Origin: Microvirga pakistanensis
GTDB lineage: Bacteria; Pseudomonadota; Alphaproteobacteria; Rhizobiales; Beijerinckiaceae
Length of the DNA stretch: 64,000 nt
Reading direction: 5' to 3'
NCBI RefSeq assembly: GCF_004458765.1
Contig: NZ_SPJX01000187.1
Location: 62,001-126,000 of the forward strand
The stretch's first letter is position 1. The number at the start of each line of letters is the position of its first letter. Of this stretch, positions 1 to 8,134 are shown piece by piece. A program made the position numbers and the translations under genes. The notes below the pieces were generated by a model. The model saw nothing but the letters and a program-made list of their open reading frames with translations, was not told the origin of the DNA and did no database searches.

Positions 1-248
1 GCGGATCCGATCCGAGGTCCGCAGGGGCGGAGGAGGGGGAAGGCACGGACATGAGGCTCCTGGTGAGGAGGATAGTTTAGGGTGAAACAGTTCATGCCGT
101 CATCCCCAGCGGAGAGTTCTCGACCGCAAACGCGGATGCCGGTCTCAGAAAAGCGTGAATAAACGACCTGCTCTTGATGTTATATAGTTATATATTTCAT
201 TGGTTTTTATGCTAAGGCGGTCGCTATCCTCCCTGAAGGTTTAGGACC

Positions 249-1475
249 ATGACTGCTTCACTCTCATCCAACGTTCCGCTGACACCACATCAGGCATCCC
301 CCGTGTCCTTCTCCGGACGCGGAGGCGAGTTCCTCAAGATGCTGGTGACTGGGAGCCTCTACCAGATACCCACCTTCGGCTTCTACCGCTTCTGGCTGAT
401 CACGAAGCTGCGCCGTCACCTCTGGGCGAATACCCGGGTCGAGGGCGAATCCTTCGAGTACACGGGCACGGCGAAGGAGCTGCTGATCGGCTTCCTGATC
501 GCCCTCGCCATTCTGGCGCCGCTCTACATCGCGATCTTCGCGGTCTCGTTCTTGCTCGAAGAGCAGGCTGCGTTCGCCAGCATTCCTCTCTTCCTCGTCC
601 TGTACGTGCTGGCGCATTTCGGCAGCTATCGCGCCCGCAAGTATCGCGCGACCCGGACCGTCTTCCGGGGCGTGCGCTTCTGGATGAAGGGGTCGGGCTG
701 GGCCTATGCCTTCCGGGCCGTTCTGTGGGACTTCGCCAATCTGTCCACCCTCGGATTGTCCCTGCCGTGGGCGATGGCCTCCCTCGAACGATACCGCATG
801 CGCCACACCTATTTCGGCAATGTCCAGGGCGACTTTTCCGGCACCGGCTGGACGCTGTTCAAGCACGGCTGGTGGTTGTGGGCGCTCAGCTGGATTGCAC
901 TCGGCGGCAGCATCGCGCTTAGTTTCCATCTGGCCGAGACCTTTCCCGAGCACGAGAAGACTTATGCCGGTATTGGTCCGTTCATCGCATTTCTCCTTCT
1001 TGCGCTGCTTTGGCCGCTCGTGATGGCGATCTTCACCCGCTGGCATATCGATGGCCTGCGCTTCGGGGACGCGGTGGTGTCGAGCCGGCTCCGGACCGGC
1101 ACGTTCTACGGCCTGTTCTTCAAGGTGATCTTCTCGTCCATCGGCTATGCGGTCGCCTTCAGCGTCGTGTTCGCGATCGGAGCCGTCGTGGTCGGCCTGT
1201 TCTTCCAGGAGGCTCTGGCGGAGGTGCAGGCCGGCGAATGGACCGGCGGGGCGATGGTCGTGGCCACCTTGGGGGCGATCGCCTACCTCGTGTTCCTCCT
1301 CGGCTTCGGAATCATTCAGCGCTATTTCTTCGGCCGTGGTCTGTGGGCCGCCATCGCCAACACCACATCGGTCTCGAACCTGCGTTCGTTGGACGAGGCT
1401 CTCGCTGCCGGGCGGAAAACGGGCGGCATGGGCGAGGGTCTCGCCGACGCGCTCGACTTCAACGTTGGCATTTGA
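249..1475 (+). CDS. DUF898 (YjgN-like) multi-pass membrane protein
   Basis: The 408-residue protein has the two-half layout of the DUF898/YjgN family: repeated 'YRFWLITKLRRHLW' and 'RYRMRHTYFGN' type segments, each followed by hydrophobic helices (roughly residues 75-105, 110-130, 210-230, 245-265, 295-330 and 335-360). It should be an inner-membrane protein; the family has no established biochemical role. The ATG follows an AT-rich upstream stretch (180-215), and the next gene starts 8 bases after the stop, so DUF898, the M48 protease and DUF1499 probably form one operon. DUF898 next to an M48 peptidase is a familiar arrangement, which suggests envelope maintenance, but that role is inference. 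Confidence 0.88.
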   Translation: MTASLSSNVPLTPHQASPVSFSGRGGEFLKMLVTGSLYQIPTFGFYRFWLITKLRRHLWANTRVEGESFEYTGTAKELLIGFLIALAILAPLYIAIFAVSFLLEEQAAFASIPLFLVLYVLAHFGSYRARKYRATRTVFRGVRFWMKGSGWAYAFRAVLWDFANLSTLGLSLPWAMASLERYRMRHTYFGNVQGDFSGTGWTLFKHGWWLWALSWIALGGSIALSFHLAETFPEHEKTYAGIGPFIAFLLLALLWPLVMAIFTRWHIDGLRFGDAVVSSRLRTGTFYGLFFKVIFSSIGYAVAFSVVFAIGAVVVGLFFQEALAEVQAGEWTGGAMVVATLGAIAYLVFLLGFGIIQRYFFGRGLWAAIANTTSVSNLRSLDEALAAGRKTGGMGEGLADALDFNVGI

Positions 1476-1483
1476 GGTGAAGC

Positions 1484-2566
1484 ATGCCGGATGCGGTGTT
1501 CTATGACGGAGCGAGCGCCCGACGACGGGCCGTTACCCTCAAGGTCACCGCATCGAGTCTCGACCTGCACGAGGGAGGCGAGTGGATCGCCTCTTGGCCT
1601 GCAGGCGAGGTCCGCCGGAAGGATGCCCCTGACGGCGTCCTGCGCCTCGCGCGGGAGGGCGGGCCGGATCTTGCGCGTCTCGACGTGACGGACCCGGCCG
1701 ATCAGGTGGCGGTTCGGCTGCATTGCCATCGGCTCGAGGGTCGCGAGGACCGGGAGCGGACGGGGCCTATCGTCTTCTGGTCCGCCGCGACCGCGATCTC
1801 GATCATCCTGTGCGTGTTCTATCTCATTCCTCTCCTGGCGGAGACGCTCACGCCGCTCATTCCCATCTCGGTTGAACAGCGCATCGGAAAAGCCGTCGAC
1901 AATCAGCTGCGTGCTCTCGTGCGCGACGACCTCTGCGAAGCGCCCGAGGGGACGGCGGCCCTGCGGAAGCTGACCGAGCGCCTCGCCGGGGCGAAGGGCG
2001 TCGAGGCTCCTCTCGACGTTGCGGTGCTCGATTCCGACATTCCCAATGCGGTCGCCCTTCCTGGGGGCCGGATCTACATCTTCAACGGACTCCTAGAGGA
2101 GGCGGAGACGACCGACGAGATGGCCGGCGTGCTGGCTCACGAGATCGGGCATGTGGTCGGTCGGGACGGCCTGCGCACCATGATCCAGTCGGGCGGCACG
2201 TCCTACCTCTTCGGCCTCCTGTTCGGTGACGTCACGGGCGGCGGCGCCATCGTATTCGCGAGCAGCTATCTCATCGACAGCGCCTATTCCCGCGAGGTCG
2301 AGGCGGCGGCGGACAACTTCGCGGGCCGCACCATGGTGTCCCTGGGAAGGCCTGCCCATCCCATGGCGCTGTTGCTCAAACGCATCGAAGCGGATGAAGA
2401 TGAGGACGACGGGAACGAAACAGGCATTCCGGCTTTTCTGTTGAGCCATCCGGTCACCGAACAACGCTTGAAAGCTTTGGAAAAACAGGTGCCTTCCCAG
2501 CCCGGCGAGCCTCTTCTGAACCAGGAGGAGTGGCGCGCACTCAAAGAGATCTGTAAGACCCCTTAA
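1484..2566 (+). CDS. M48 family zinc metallopeptidase, membrane-anchored
   Basis: The protein has 360 residues. A central hydrophobic segment (about residues 98-125) probably anchors it in the membrane. The M48 zinc motif HEIGH lies at about residues 219-223 in 'VLAHEIGHVVGRDG', and the third zinc ligand is expected in 'SREVEAAADNFA' near residue 270. These are the hallmarks of Ste24/HtpX/BepA-type peptidases that degrade or quality-control envelope proteins. The N-terminal 90 residues look like a small beta-rich domain as in DUF898-linked M48 enzymes. The start has a good GAGGTGA ribosome site. Its stop codon overlaps the next start (TAATG), implying translational coupling to DUF1499. Confidence 0.92.
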   Translation: MPDAVFYDGASARRRAVTLKVTASSLDLHEGGEWIASWPAGEVRRKDAPDGVLRLAREGGPDLARLDVTDPADQVAVRLHCHRLEGREDRERTGPIVFWSAATAISIILCVFYLIPLLAETLTPLIPISVEQRIGKAVDNQLRALVRDDLCEAPEGTAALRKLTERLAGAKGVEAPLDVAVLDSDIPNAVALPGGRIYIFNGLLEEAETTDEMAGVLAHEIGHVVGRDGLRTMIQSGGTSYLFGLLFGDVTGGGAIVFASSYLIDSAYSREVEAAADNFAGRTMVSLGRPAHPMALLLKRIEADEDEDDGNETGIPAFLLSHPVTEQRLKALEKQVPSQPGEPLLNQEEWRALKEICKTP

Positions 2567-3345
2567 TGCGTCGCCTCATCATCGAAGAGCCCTTTTCCCG
2601 TCCGGCCCAATGGTCGCCTACGGCGGCTTGGTTCGCGCTCGTCGTGACGCTCCTCTCCGCTCTGCTGATCCGCTTCGACCGCATCGATTACCAATCCGGC
2701 TTCATCGCCCTGGGGCTCGGGCTCGCCGTCGCCCTCATCGCCGCAGGACTGGCCCTCGTCGCCTTCGTTCGCATCTGGCAGGAGGGGCGCCGGGGTCTCG
2801 GCAGCGCCATCAAGGGCCTGGCGCTGGCCGCCCTTGTTCTCGGCTATCCGGCCTTTCTGGGCCTCAAGGCTCTGACGCTGCCGGCGATCAACGATGTCAG
2901 CACCGATACGGACGACCCGCCCGTCTTTTCGCGCTCGCGGGTCACTCTCGAGGCCCGCGGCGGCCGCATCCCTCCCGAGGTTCCGGCCGAGGACCGCGAG
3001 CTGCAGCGCGACGCCTATGTCCAGATCGCGCCGCTCTCGCTCGACATCCCGCCCGAGGACGCCTTTCCCCTGGTGCGCAAGGCCGCGGAAAATCTCGGCT
3101 GGCGGATCATCGAAGCGGTGCCCCCCGGAGGGCGGACGGGCGCCGGACGGCTCGAGGCTGTCGATCGCACGCTCATCCTGAAAATTCCCAGTGACATCAC
3201 CATCCGTGTCCGGCCACGGGTCGACGGGACGCGGATCGACATTCGCTCCGCGTCCCGCATCGGCGAGCACGATCTCGGCACGAACGCCGCGCGGATCCGC
3301 GCCTTTCTCGAAGAGGCGTCGAATCTGGCTCTCGCGGTAAAGTAG
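2566..3345 (+). CDS. DUF1499 domain membrane protein
   Basis: The 259-residue protein has three N-terminal hydrophobic helices (about residues 18-38, 44-70 and 85-108) followed by a soluble C-terminal domain with the DUF1499 signature: the region 'DAYVQIAPLSLDIPPEDAF' and the later 'RIDIRSASRIGEHDLGTNAARIRAFL', which is the typical conserved end of the family. The function of DUF1499 is unknown. Its start overlaps the M48 protease stop by one base, so the two are co-translated. It is convergent with the following hydrolase gene, with 24 bases between the stops. Confidence 0.85.
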   Translation: MRRLIIEEPFSRPAQWSPTAAWFALVVTLLSALLIRFDRIDYQSGFIALGLGLAVALIAAGLALVAFVRIWQEGRRGLGSAIKGLALAALVLGYPAFLGLKALTLPAINDVSTDTDDPPVFSRSRVTLEARGGRIPPEVPAEDRELQRDAYVQIAPLSLDIPPEDAFPLVRKAAENLGWRIIEAVPPGGRTGAGRLEAVDRTLILKIPSDITIRVRPRVDGTRIDIRSASRIGEHDLGTNAARIRAFLEEASNLALAVK

Positions 3346-3369
3346 AGCCTTTTACAGCTCTCGCCCGCC

Positions 3370-4281
3370 TTAAGCCGGATGGTACTCTCCGTCGAGGCTC
3401 GGGACACCGTCCGTCGCGACAAGGTCCCGGGCGACCAGATCTTCCAGATGGGCGAAGACCGACAGGCCCGCGGCATTCACGAGCGCCGGGTTGAGGCCCT
3501 GGTAGATGGCCGACACGATTTCGGGAATCGTGCGGTCACCCGATTTGAGGCGATTGAGGATCGAAGCCTCACGCAATCGCCGGTGATGGATGAGCGCGCG
3601 CACGAAACGCTGAGGATCCTGAACAGGGCCGCCATGGCCAGGCCAATAGACCGTCTCCTCACGGGTCTTGAGCTTGTCGAGGGACGCCATGAACGCGCTC
3701 ATGGACCCGTCCGGCGGTGCCACGACGGTGGTGGACCAGGCCATCACGTGATCGCCGGAGAACAAAGCTCGCTCCTCGGGCAGAGCGAAGGCCAGGTGAT
3801 TGGCCATGTGCCCGGGCGTCGCGACGGCTTCCAGGGTCCAGCCGGGGCCCTGCACGGCGTCGCCTTCGGTCAATTCCCGATCGGGGGCGTAGCTCTTGTC
3901 GGAGCTCGCCTCCAGGGAATTGACCTCGCCGGTGAACAGGGGCCGGGCGCTCCGGTGCGGGCTGCAGCCGACGACGAGCGCCCCCGTTGCGGCCTGAATG
4001 GCCCGGGCGGCCGGGGAATGGTCGCGGTGGGTGTGGGTCACCAGAATATGGGTGACCGTCTCGGTGCGGACCGTATCGAGCAGGGCCGCGATATGCTCAG
4101 GGCTGTCCGGGCCGGGATCGATGATGGCGACCTTGCCCGAGCCCACGATGTAGCTGCAGGTGCCGGTGAAGGTGACGGGACCGGGATTGTCGGCAACGAT
4201 CCGCCGCACGAGAGGGCTCACCTGCAGGCATTCGCCCGCCTGGGCCGGAGGGCGCGTATCGAAGGTGAGCTCGTCTGCCAT
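3370..4281 (-). CDS. Metallo-beta-lactamase-fold hydrolase (LACTB2-like)
   Basis: The 303-residue cytosolic protein carries the binuclear-zinc motif HxHxDH in 'LVTHTHRDHSPAAR', a further 'FSGDHVM' aspartate region and 'YWPGHGGPV' histidine region, all in the expected order for the MBL fold. The C-terminal 80 residues ('ILNRLKSGDRTIPEIVSAIY...') are the winged-helix tail found in LACTB2-like hydrolases and endoribonucleases. The substrate cannot be read from sequence; thioesterase, hydroxyacylglutathione-hydrolase-like or RNase activity are all possible. It is a single gene on the minus strand, convergent with DUF1499. Confidence 0.88.
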   Translation of the reverse strand: MADELTFDTRPPAQAGECLQVSPLVRRIVADNPGPVTFTGTCSYIVGSGKVAIIDPGPDSPEHIAALLDTVRTETVTHILVTHTHRDHSPAARAIQAATGALVVGCSPHRSARPLFTGEVNSLEASSDKSYAPDRELTEGDAVQGPGWTLEAVATPGHMANHLAFALPEERALFSGDHVMAWSTTVVAPPDGSMSAFMASLDKLKTREETVYWPGHGGPVQDPQRFVRALIHHRRLREASILNRLKSGDRTIPEIVSAIYQGLNPALVNAAGLSVFAHLEDLVARDLVATDGVPSLDGEYHPA

Positions 4282-4656
4282 GGGGGATCCTTGGACATCT
4301 CTGCCGGTCGCGGCCGTGCCGCGAGTGAGGCCGGCTTGCCCCTCCTATAGGGCTTTCCGCACGGCCTGCGAATGGCGGATCGATGAGCGGAGAGGTTTCA
4401 TGCCGACCAGCGCTCCAACGCCATCGTCATTGTCCACCCCCGTCGCAGGGCTGCGGCCGTCGCTGAAGGGGTGCGGCGCTCCTGACCGTGTCTCGCGAAA
4501 GTCCAGATGCCGCCGCCTTATGTTCCCATGACGCCGCAGACGCTCACCGTGCGGGTCATCGGCGCTTCCTGCGCCTGGCGTCCCGGCAGCACGACCGTCG
4601 CCCTGTGTCTTGCGCAGGGCGGCTTCCTTCGCTCAAGGCCGCGTGTTGCATCGACC

Positions 4657-4761
4657 GCATCGTGCGGACCCGGAGGGCCGCATCGAACGATGCGCTCTCC
4701 CAAGAGTGGAGCATCGGATCGGATCCCAAAGTGCAAGTCCGCTTCGGGTCCGATGCTCTAG
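4657..4761. repeat. Dispersed palindromic intergenic repeat, copy A
   Basis: This is a diverged copy of a four-member family in this window. It begins GCATCGTGCGGACCCGGAGG, has an internal 'GAACGATGC' half and ends with 'GGGTCCGATGCTCTAG'. Inverted arms (GCATCGT/ACGATGC and AGCATCGGA/TCCGATGCT) would fold into two hairpins. The CTAG at its right edge contains the stop codon of the minus-strand gene at 4758-5048. The stretch 4282-4656 to its left shows no gene or motif I can support. Confidence 0.7.
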
Positions 4762-5048
4762 CCTGCCGAATGCACGAGCCGGAGATTGGGCTTCGCCTTG
4801 ATGCTGCCATGGCGGAACGTGATGTCCACCCACTCCTCATCGCCGCCATTCTCGATGACGCGATAGCCCATCTGTCTGGCAATCGCCTCCACCTGTCCGA
4901 GGTTGGCCCGGGAAATCCAGCGCGAGAACTCAGGAGTCTCCTGGTCCATGAGAACGGCCACCATGCCGATCTCGACACCCTGGTCAAAATCTTCGCTGCG
5001 GCCTGGAAATCGCAAACGCAAACCCTCGTCGAGATGGATATGTCGCAT
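4758..5048 (-). CDS. Conserved hypothetical protein, 96 residues
   Basis: This small acidic soluble protein has no signal peptide or membrane segment. The sequence reads as coding ('VEIGMVAVLMDQETPEFSRW', 'GGDEEWVDITFRHGSIKAKP') with good codon use, and the opposite-strand frames look artificial. I do not recognise a family. Its TAG stop lies at the edge of intergenic repeat copy A, so the C-terminal 'LRLVHSAG' may have been reset by the repeat insertion. A purine-rich AGGGG lies upstream of the ATG. Confidence 0.6.
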   Translation of the reverse strand: MRHIHLDEGLRLRFPGRSEDFDQGVEIGMVAVLMDQETPEFSRWISRANLGQVEAIARQMGYRVIENGGDEEWVDITFRHGSIKAKPNLRLVHSAG

Positions 5049-5201
5049 GGTGGGGCCCCTACTTCGCCGTGAGCGGCATTCTTTTGTGGGACTGTAGCAA
5101 TATTCCGCCGGGACCGGAAGGCGTCACGGGCGCGCAGTGTTGCAACGAAACTTGGCGACCGCGCAAGAACGCCGGAACCCGCCTAGGGAGCGCTCATTAG
5201 A

Positions 5202-5314
5202 GCATCGTGCGGAAAAGTGGATTCGGTTTTCCGCTAAGACGATGCTCTCAACTTAAGAGGAAGCATCGGATTGATCCCAAAAGTGCAAATCCACTTTTGG
5301 GTCCGATGCTTTAG
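5202..5314. repeat. Dispersed palindromic intergenic repeat, copy B
   Basis: This is the most symmetric of the four copies. The left hairpin is AGCATCGTGCGGAAAA...TTTTCCGC..ACGATGCT, the right hairpin AAGCATCGGA...CAAAAGTG...CACTTTTGGGTCCGATGCTT. It ends TTTAG like copies C and D. It fills most of the gene-free interval 5049-5351 and sits just before the ribosome site of the next gene, so it could affect transcript ends or stability. Confidence 0.75.
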
Positions 5315-5351
5315 CCTTGCAGGACGGAAGAGAAGATGTGGAGGTGGCCTC

Positions 5352-6044
5352 ATGGCCGAGCGCAGAATCACGGCTTTCTTCAAAACTTACGACGAGGCCG
5401 CCAAGGCCGTGCAGCGGCTGGAAGCGGCTCGCATGCCGAATTTCGAGATCAGCCTGGTCTCCAACAACCCCGCCAGCATCTCGTCGCAACATGCTGAGCC
5501 CTCCCTCGCGGAGGAGGGCGCATCCCACGAGTTTGCCGGGGCCGCGGCCGCGGCGGGCACGATCGCCGGCGGCGGGGCAGGGCTCCTGGCAGGGCTCGGC
5601 ACCGTCGCGGTGCCAGGGCTTGGCTCGCTGGTCGCGGCCGGATGGCTGGTCTCGACGCTCGTCGGCGCCGGGGCGGGAGCGGCGCTGGGAGGCCTCATGG
5701 GGGCCCTGGCCGATTCCGGCCTGAGCGAAGAGGAGGCCAGGGCTTATGTGGACGGTGTCCGCGAGGGCGGAACCCTCGTGACCGTTCGCGTCGACGAGAC
5801 CGAGATCGACCGGGTGGTGGACATCCTGGATGACGAGGGCCGCGTCGAGCCTGGTCGGCCGGGGCGGGACTGGCGGTCCGAAGGGGCCGCTCCGCCGATC
5901 GGTGCAGCAGCCTCCACCACGACGGGGTTGATGACGGACCTCATGCCGAATCTCCTCGACGAGGAGGATGACCACACGCTGCACGCAGAGCTGGAGGACG
6001 AGCGCGTTCGGCGCATGACCGGCTCTGGGGGCGAGGGGGCCTGA
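5352..6044 (+). CDS. General stress protein 17M-like, glycine-zipper protein
   Basis: The 230-residue protein starts 'MAERRITAFFKTYDEAAKAV', the beta-alpha start typical of general-stress-17M/DUF1269-type proteins. A glycine- and alanine-rich hydrophobic stretch follows (about residues 60-120, 'AGGGAGLLAGLG', 'GAGAGAALGGLMGALAD'), then 'GLSEEEARAYVDGVREGGTLVTVRVDE', the characteristic closing element. Such proteins are often stress-induced and membrane-associated through the glycine zipper; their molecular role is unknown. I chose ATG 5352 because upstream codons fall in repeat copy B, and GGAGGTGG lies just ahead. Confidence 0.75.
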   Translation: MAERRITAFFKTYDEAAKAVQRLEAARMPNFEISLVSNNPASISSQHAEPSLAEEGASHEFAGAAAAAGTIAGGGAGLLAGLGTVAVPGLGSLVAAGWLVSTLVGAGAGAALGGLMGALADSGLSEEEARAYVDGVREGGTLVTVRVDETEIDRVVDILDDEGRVEPGRPGRDWRSEGAAPPIGAAASTTTGLMTDLMPNLLDEEDDHTLHAELEDERVRRMTGSGGEGA

Positions 6045-6115
6045 CAGGACGGAGGCCGAGTGGGCCGGCCCTCCGCCGCATGCTCTCGCGTGATGCTCCC
6101 TCGGCGGGCTCTTGC

Positions 6116-6511
6116 TCAGCGGGTCCTGCGCAGCAGGTTGTCCAGGCTCCAGGCACCGCCGCCGGCCGCCACGAGGTAGAGGAACACGAAGCAGTACAGG
6201 ATGGCTGCGTCGCCGCCGTTCAGCACGGGAAAGAAGCTCCTCGGCGCGTGGGCGATCCAATATGCGCAGGCCATCAGGCCCGAGAGAACGAAGGCCACGG
6301 GACGGACGAACAGGCCGAGGACCAGAAGCGCGCCCCCGAAAAGCTCGAGCACGCCCGCGATCCAGGAGAGGCTGAACATGGCCGGCGAGGCGCCGGCCGG
6401 AAAGCCGAGGATCTTCTGGGTGCCGTGCGCCATGAAGACCAGCGCGGCGACGATTCGCAGAACGCTGAGAAGGCGTGGCGACCAAACGGATTCGAGCAGG
6501 CTTGTAGACAT
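6116..6511 (-). CDS. DoxX family membrane protein
   Basis: The 131-residue protein has four predicted transmembrane helices and the DoxX hallmarks: 'LRIVAALVFMAHGTQKILGFP' in helix 1, 'GVLELFGGALLVLGLFVRP' in helix 2 and 'YFVFLYLV'-type helix 4. DoxX proteins are quinone/redox-linked or transport-associated inner-membrane proteins, often stress related, without a settled reaction. The ATG at 6511 is preferred over the upstream TTG because GGAG lies about 9 bases before it. It is convergent with the stress-like gene to its left. Confidence 0.85.
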   Translation of the reverse strand: MSTSLLESVWSPRLLSVLRIVAALVFMAHGTQKILGFPAGASPAMFSLSWIAGVLELFGGALLVLGLFVRPVAFVLSGLMACAYWIAHAPRSFFPVLNGGDAAILYCFVFLYLVAAGGGAWSLDNLLRRTR

Positions 6512-6711
6512 CAAATGGATCTCCGGAAATGAGGTGCGGCGCCGACGTCGGTACGGGCCGGCTGCGGCGTCCGGGTTAAAGGTCGCGCTTCGTCATTTCC
6601 AGGTGCGAAAGCACACGCACCGGTAACGAATTGCTTACCACGTTCGAAAGACCATCTGATCCTTCCCGCATGTCCGGCGTTTTCCTCATGCCAACAGCAC
6701 AGGAGGCTGCC

Positions 6712-6780
6712 ATGACCATCCTCGATCCTCGAACCGGTGAACTGGTCAAGATCGATCTCACGCCGCGCCCGCGCTCCTGA
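6712..6780 (+). CDS. Possible 22-residue small protein
   Basis: An ATG preceded by a consensus AGGAGG at 6 bases' spacing opens a 22-codon frame (MTILDPRTGELVKIDLTPRPRS). The composition is protein-like, and short proteins with an 'ILDPRTG' start occur in related bacteria as far as I recall, but I cannot verify this. It lies alone in the otherwise gene-free interval 6512-7081, in which I see nothing else supportable. Confidence 0.4.
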   Translation: MTILDPRTGELVKIDLTPRPRS

Positions 6781-7081
6781 GAGGAGGTCCGCAGCTCTTC
6801 CGGTACCCTGCGTTCCTGTTGTCTCCCGATCGTCCTTTCCGCACCGGCCCTCGTGCCGCAAAGCCTTCCTTGAAGCCTTGAGGATAATGTGCGGAACATC
6901 ACTTCCCAACGTTGCGACGCTTGGTTCCGGCGAACAGGCCGGAACCTGAAAGCCGCGCCCGCATTGGCCTTGTAACGGCAAGGTTCGGCAGGCGTTATAG
7001 CCGAGGTTTTATTGGCCCGGTCCCGGCAACCTTGGCTTTGAGCGCAATCTTTGCAGAGTACGAAAGAGTTGGGAGAGTTGA

Positions 7082-7405
7082 ATGGCTCTGACTGGACGTT
7101 TTAACCTTCGCAAGACCTTCACGGGCCGCATCATCCTTCAGGTGGAGGAGGAGGTGCAGGGCTTCTGGGGGCGCATGACGGGCCGCCCCAAGCTGCACCG
7201 CCGCTGGCGCGACGCCAATGTGCTCGACCTGGCGGCTCCGGAACTGCGCGCTCTGGTCGATCTGCGCTTCCGCCCTCGCTACATGCCGCAGGCCCAGGAG
7301 ACTGTCCAGGACTGGCCGAAGGGCCCCCGTCAGCTGGAGGCGATCCCGGCACAGACCCTTCATTACGAAACCTATGACGAGAACGGCCGCTTCTCGACCC
7401 ATTAG
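7082..7405 (+). CDS. Conserved hypothetical protein, 107 residues
   Basis: This soluble protein starts 'MALTGRFNLRKTFTGRIILQVEEEV' and has an aromatic, tryptophan-containing middle ('GFWGRMTGRPKLHRRWRDANVLDL'). There is no signal peptide or helix-turn-helix. I recognise no named family. A GGGAGAG ribosome site precedes the ATG, and the frame uses typical high-GC codons, so I regard it as real. It stands alone between a gene-free interval and the two tRNA genes. Confidence 0.6.
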   Translation: MALTGRFNLRKTFTGRIILQVEEEVQGFWGRMTGRPKLHRRWRDANVLDLAAPELRALVDLRFRPRYMPQAQETVQDWPKGPRQLEAIPAQTLHYETYDENGRFSTH

Positions 7406-7487
7406 GGGAGAAGCCACGCCCTCTTCGGCGCGGGAAAGCCAAGCCACCGTGGCTTAGCCCTGGCTCTTGCTCTCTGAAGAAGAATGG

Positions 7488-7561
7488 TCGGAGTGATAGG
7501 ATTCGAACCTACGACCCCCTCGTCCCGAACGAGGTGCGCTACCAGACTGCGCTACACTCCG
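7488..7561 (-). tRNA. tRNA-Pro (anticodon CGG)
   Basis: The reverse complement folds into a cloverleaf: 7-bp acceptor stem CGGAGTG/CACTCCG with discriminator A, D-arm with AGTCTGGTAGC, anticodon stem CCTCG/CGAGG around loop TTCGGGA (anticodon CGG), and T-arm TAGG-TTCGAAT-CCTA. The CCA end is not fully encoded. Confidence 0.95.
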
Positions 7562-7715
7562 ACACCGATTTTTCATCGGGAGGCCGGACTTATAGCGGCG
7601 AGGGGCGGGGGCCGCAAGGGGGATTTGCGCCTTTGAGGCATATCTTTTCGGCTGCGGAGCTTCGCAAAATCGGGTTGCCAGGAAGCGCTCGCCCGATTAT
7701 GTACACGCCCACCAT

Positions 7716-7790
7716 TGGGGCGTCGCCAAGCGGTAAGGCAGCGGTTTTTGGTACCGCCATTCCCAGGTTCGAATCCTGGCGCCCCAGCCA
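7716..7790 (+). tRNA. tRNA-Gln (anticodon UUG)
   Basis: The cloverleaf has acceptor stem TGGGGCG/CGCCCCA, D-arm CGCCAAGCGGTAAGGCA, anticodon stem GCGGT/ACCGC around loop TTTTGGT (anticodon TTG) and T-arm CCAGG-TTCGAAT-CCTGG. The 3' CCA is encoded (7788-7790). It runs opposite to the tRNA-Pro gene. Confidence 0.95.
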
Positions 7791-7982
7791 TCCATGCCAA
7801 GTTCCTGAACGCGAATGCTCTTCTCCCAATTCCGGGCGAGGCGCTCCGCACCGCTGCAAGGCCAAGCGGGGCAGAAGGCCGGTTGGCCGCCTCCTTGGTC
7901 AGTCTTCTGGCCTGCCGAAGAGCTACGGAAAACCGTCCGGTGACATCGTTCGATATGTTGGACAGGGGGCAGGTCTTCGATG

Positions 7983-8134
7983 ACGATCGTGCGGACCCAG
8001 AGGGCCGCGTCAGCGACCCGAAGGGCCTCGTCCGTGAAAAGCGGACCCGGTTTTCCGCACCCGACGATGCTGCTGTCTGAAGAGGAAGCACGGACCCAAG
8101 GGTGCAGGTCCACTTTTCACGTCCGACGCTTTAG
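7983..8134. repeat. Dispersed palindromic intergenic repeat, copy C
   Basis: This is the longer form, sharing with copy D the blocks GATCGTGCGGACCCAGAGGG, CGTCAGCGACCCGAAGGGCC, GTGAAAAGCGGACCCGGTTTTCCGC and GTCCACTTTTCACGTCCGACGCTTTAG. The terminal TTA is the complement of the dnaE2 stop codon, so the repeat runs into the end of that gene. Confidence 0.75.

Noticed and set aside
1..80. Possible 3' end of a gene entering from the left edge (stop at 78-80)
   Set aside because: Only about 25 codons are visible and the composition is not decisive.
174..202. Sigma70-type promoter in the AT-rich stretch upstream of the DUF898 gene
   Set aside because: TTGATG is present but no acceptable -10 box lies at 16-18 bases; the AT-richness alone is not enough.
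3379..4350. 323-codon plus-strand frame over the metallo-beta-lactamase gene
   Set aside because: The minus strand has the intact HxHxDH zinc motif in order; the plus frame has none and no ribosome site.
5253..6485. 410-codon minus-strand frame across the stress protein and DoxX genes
   Set aside because: It runs through two recognisable genes and repeat copy B and has shuffled Arg/Gly/Pro composition.
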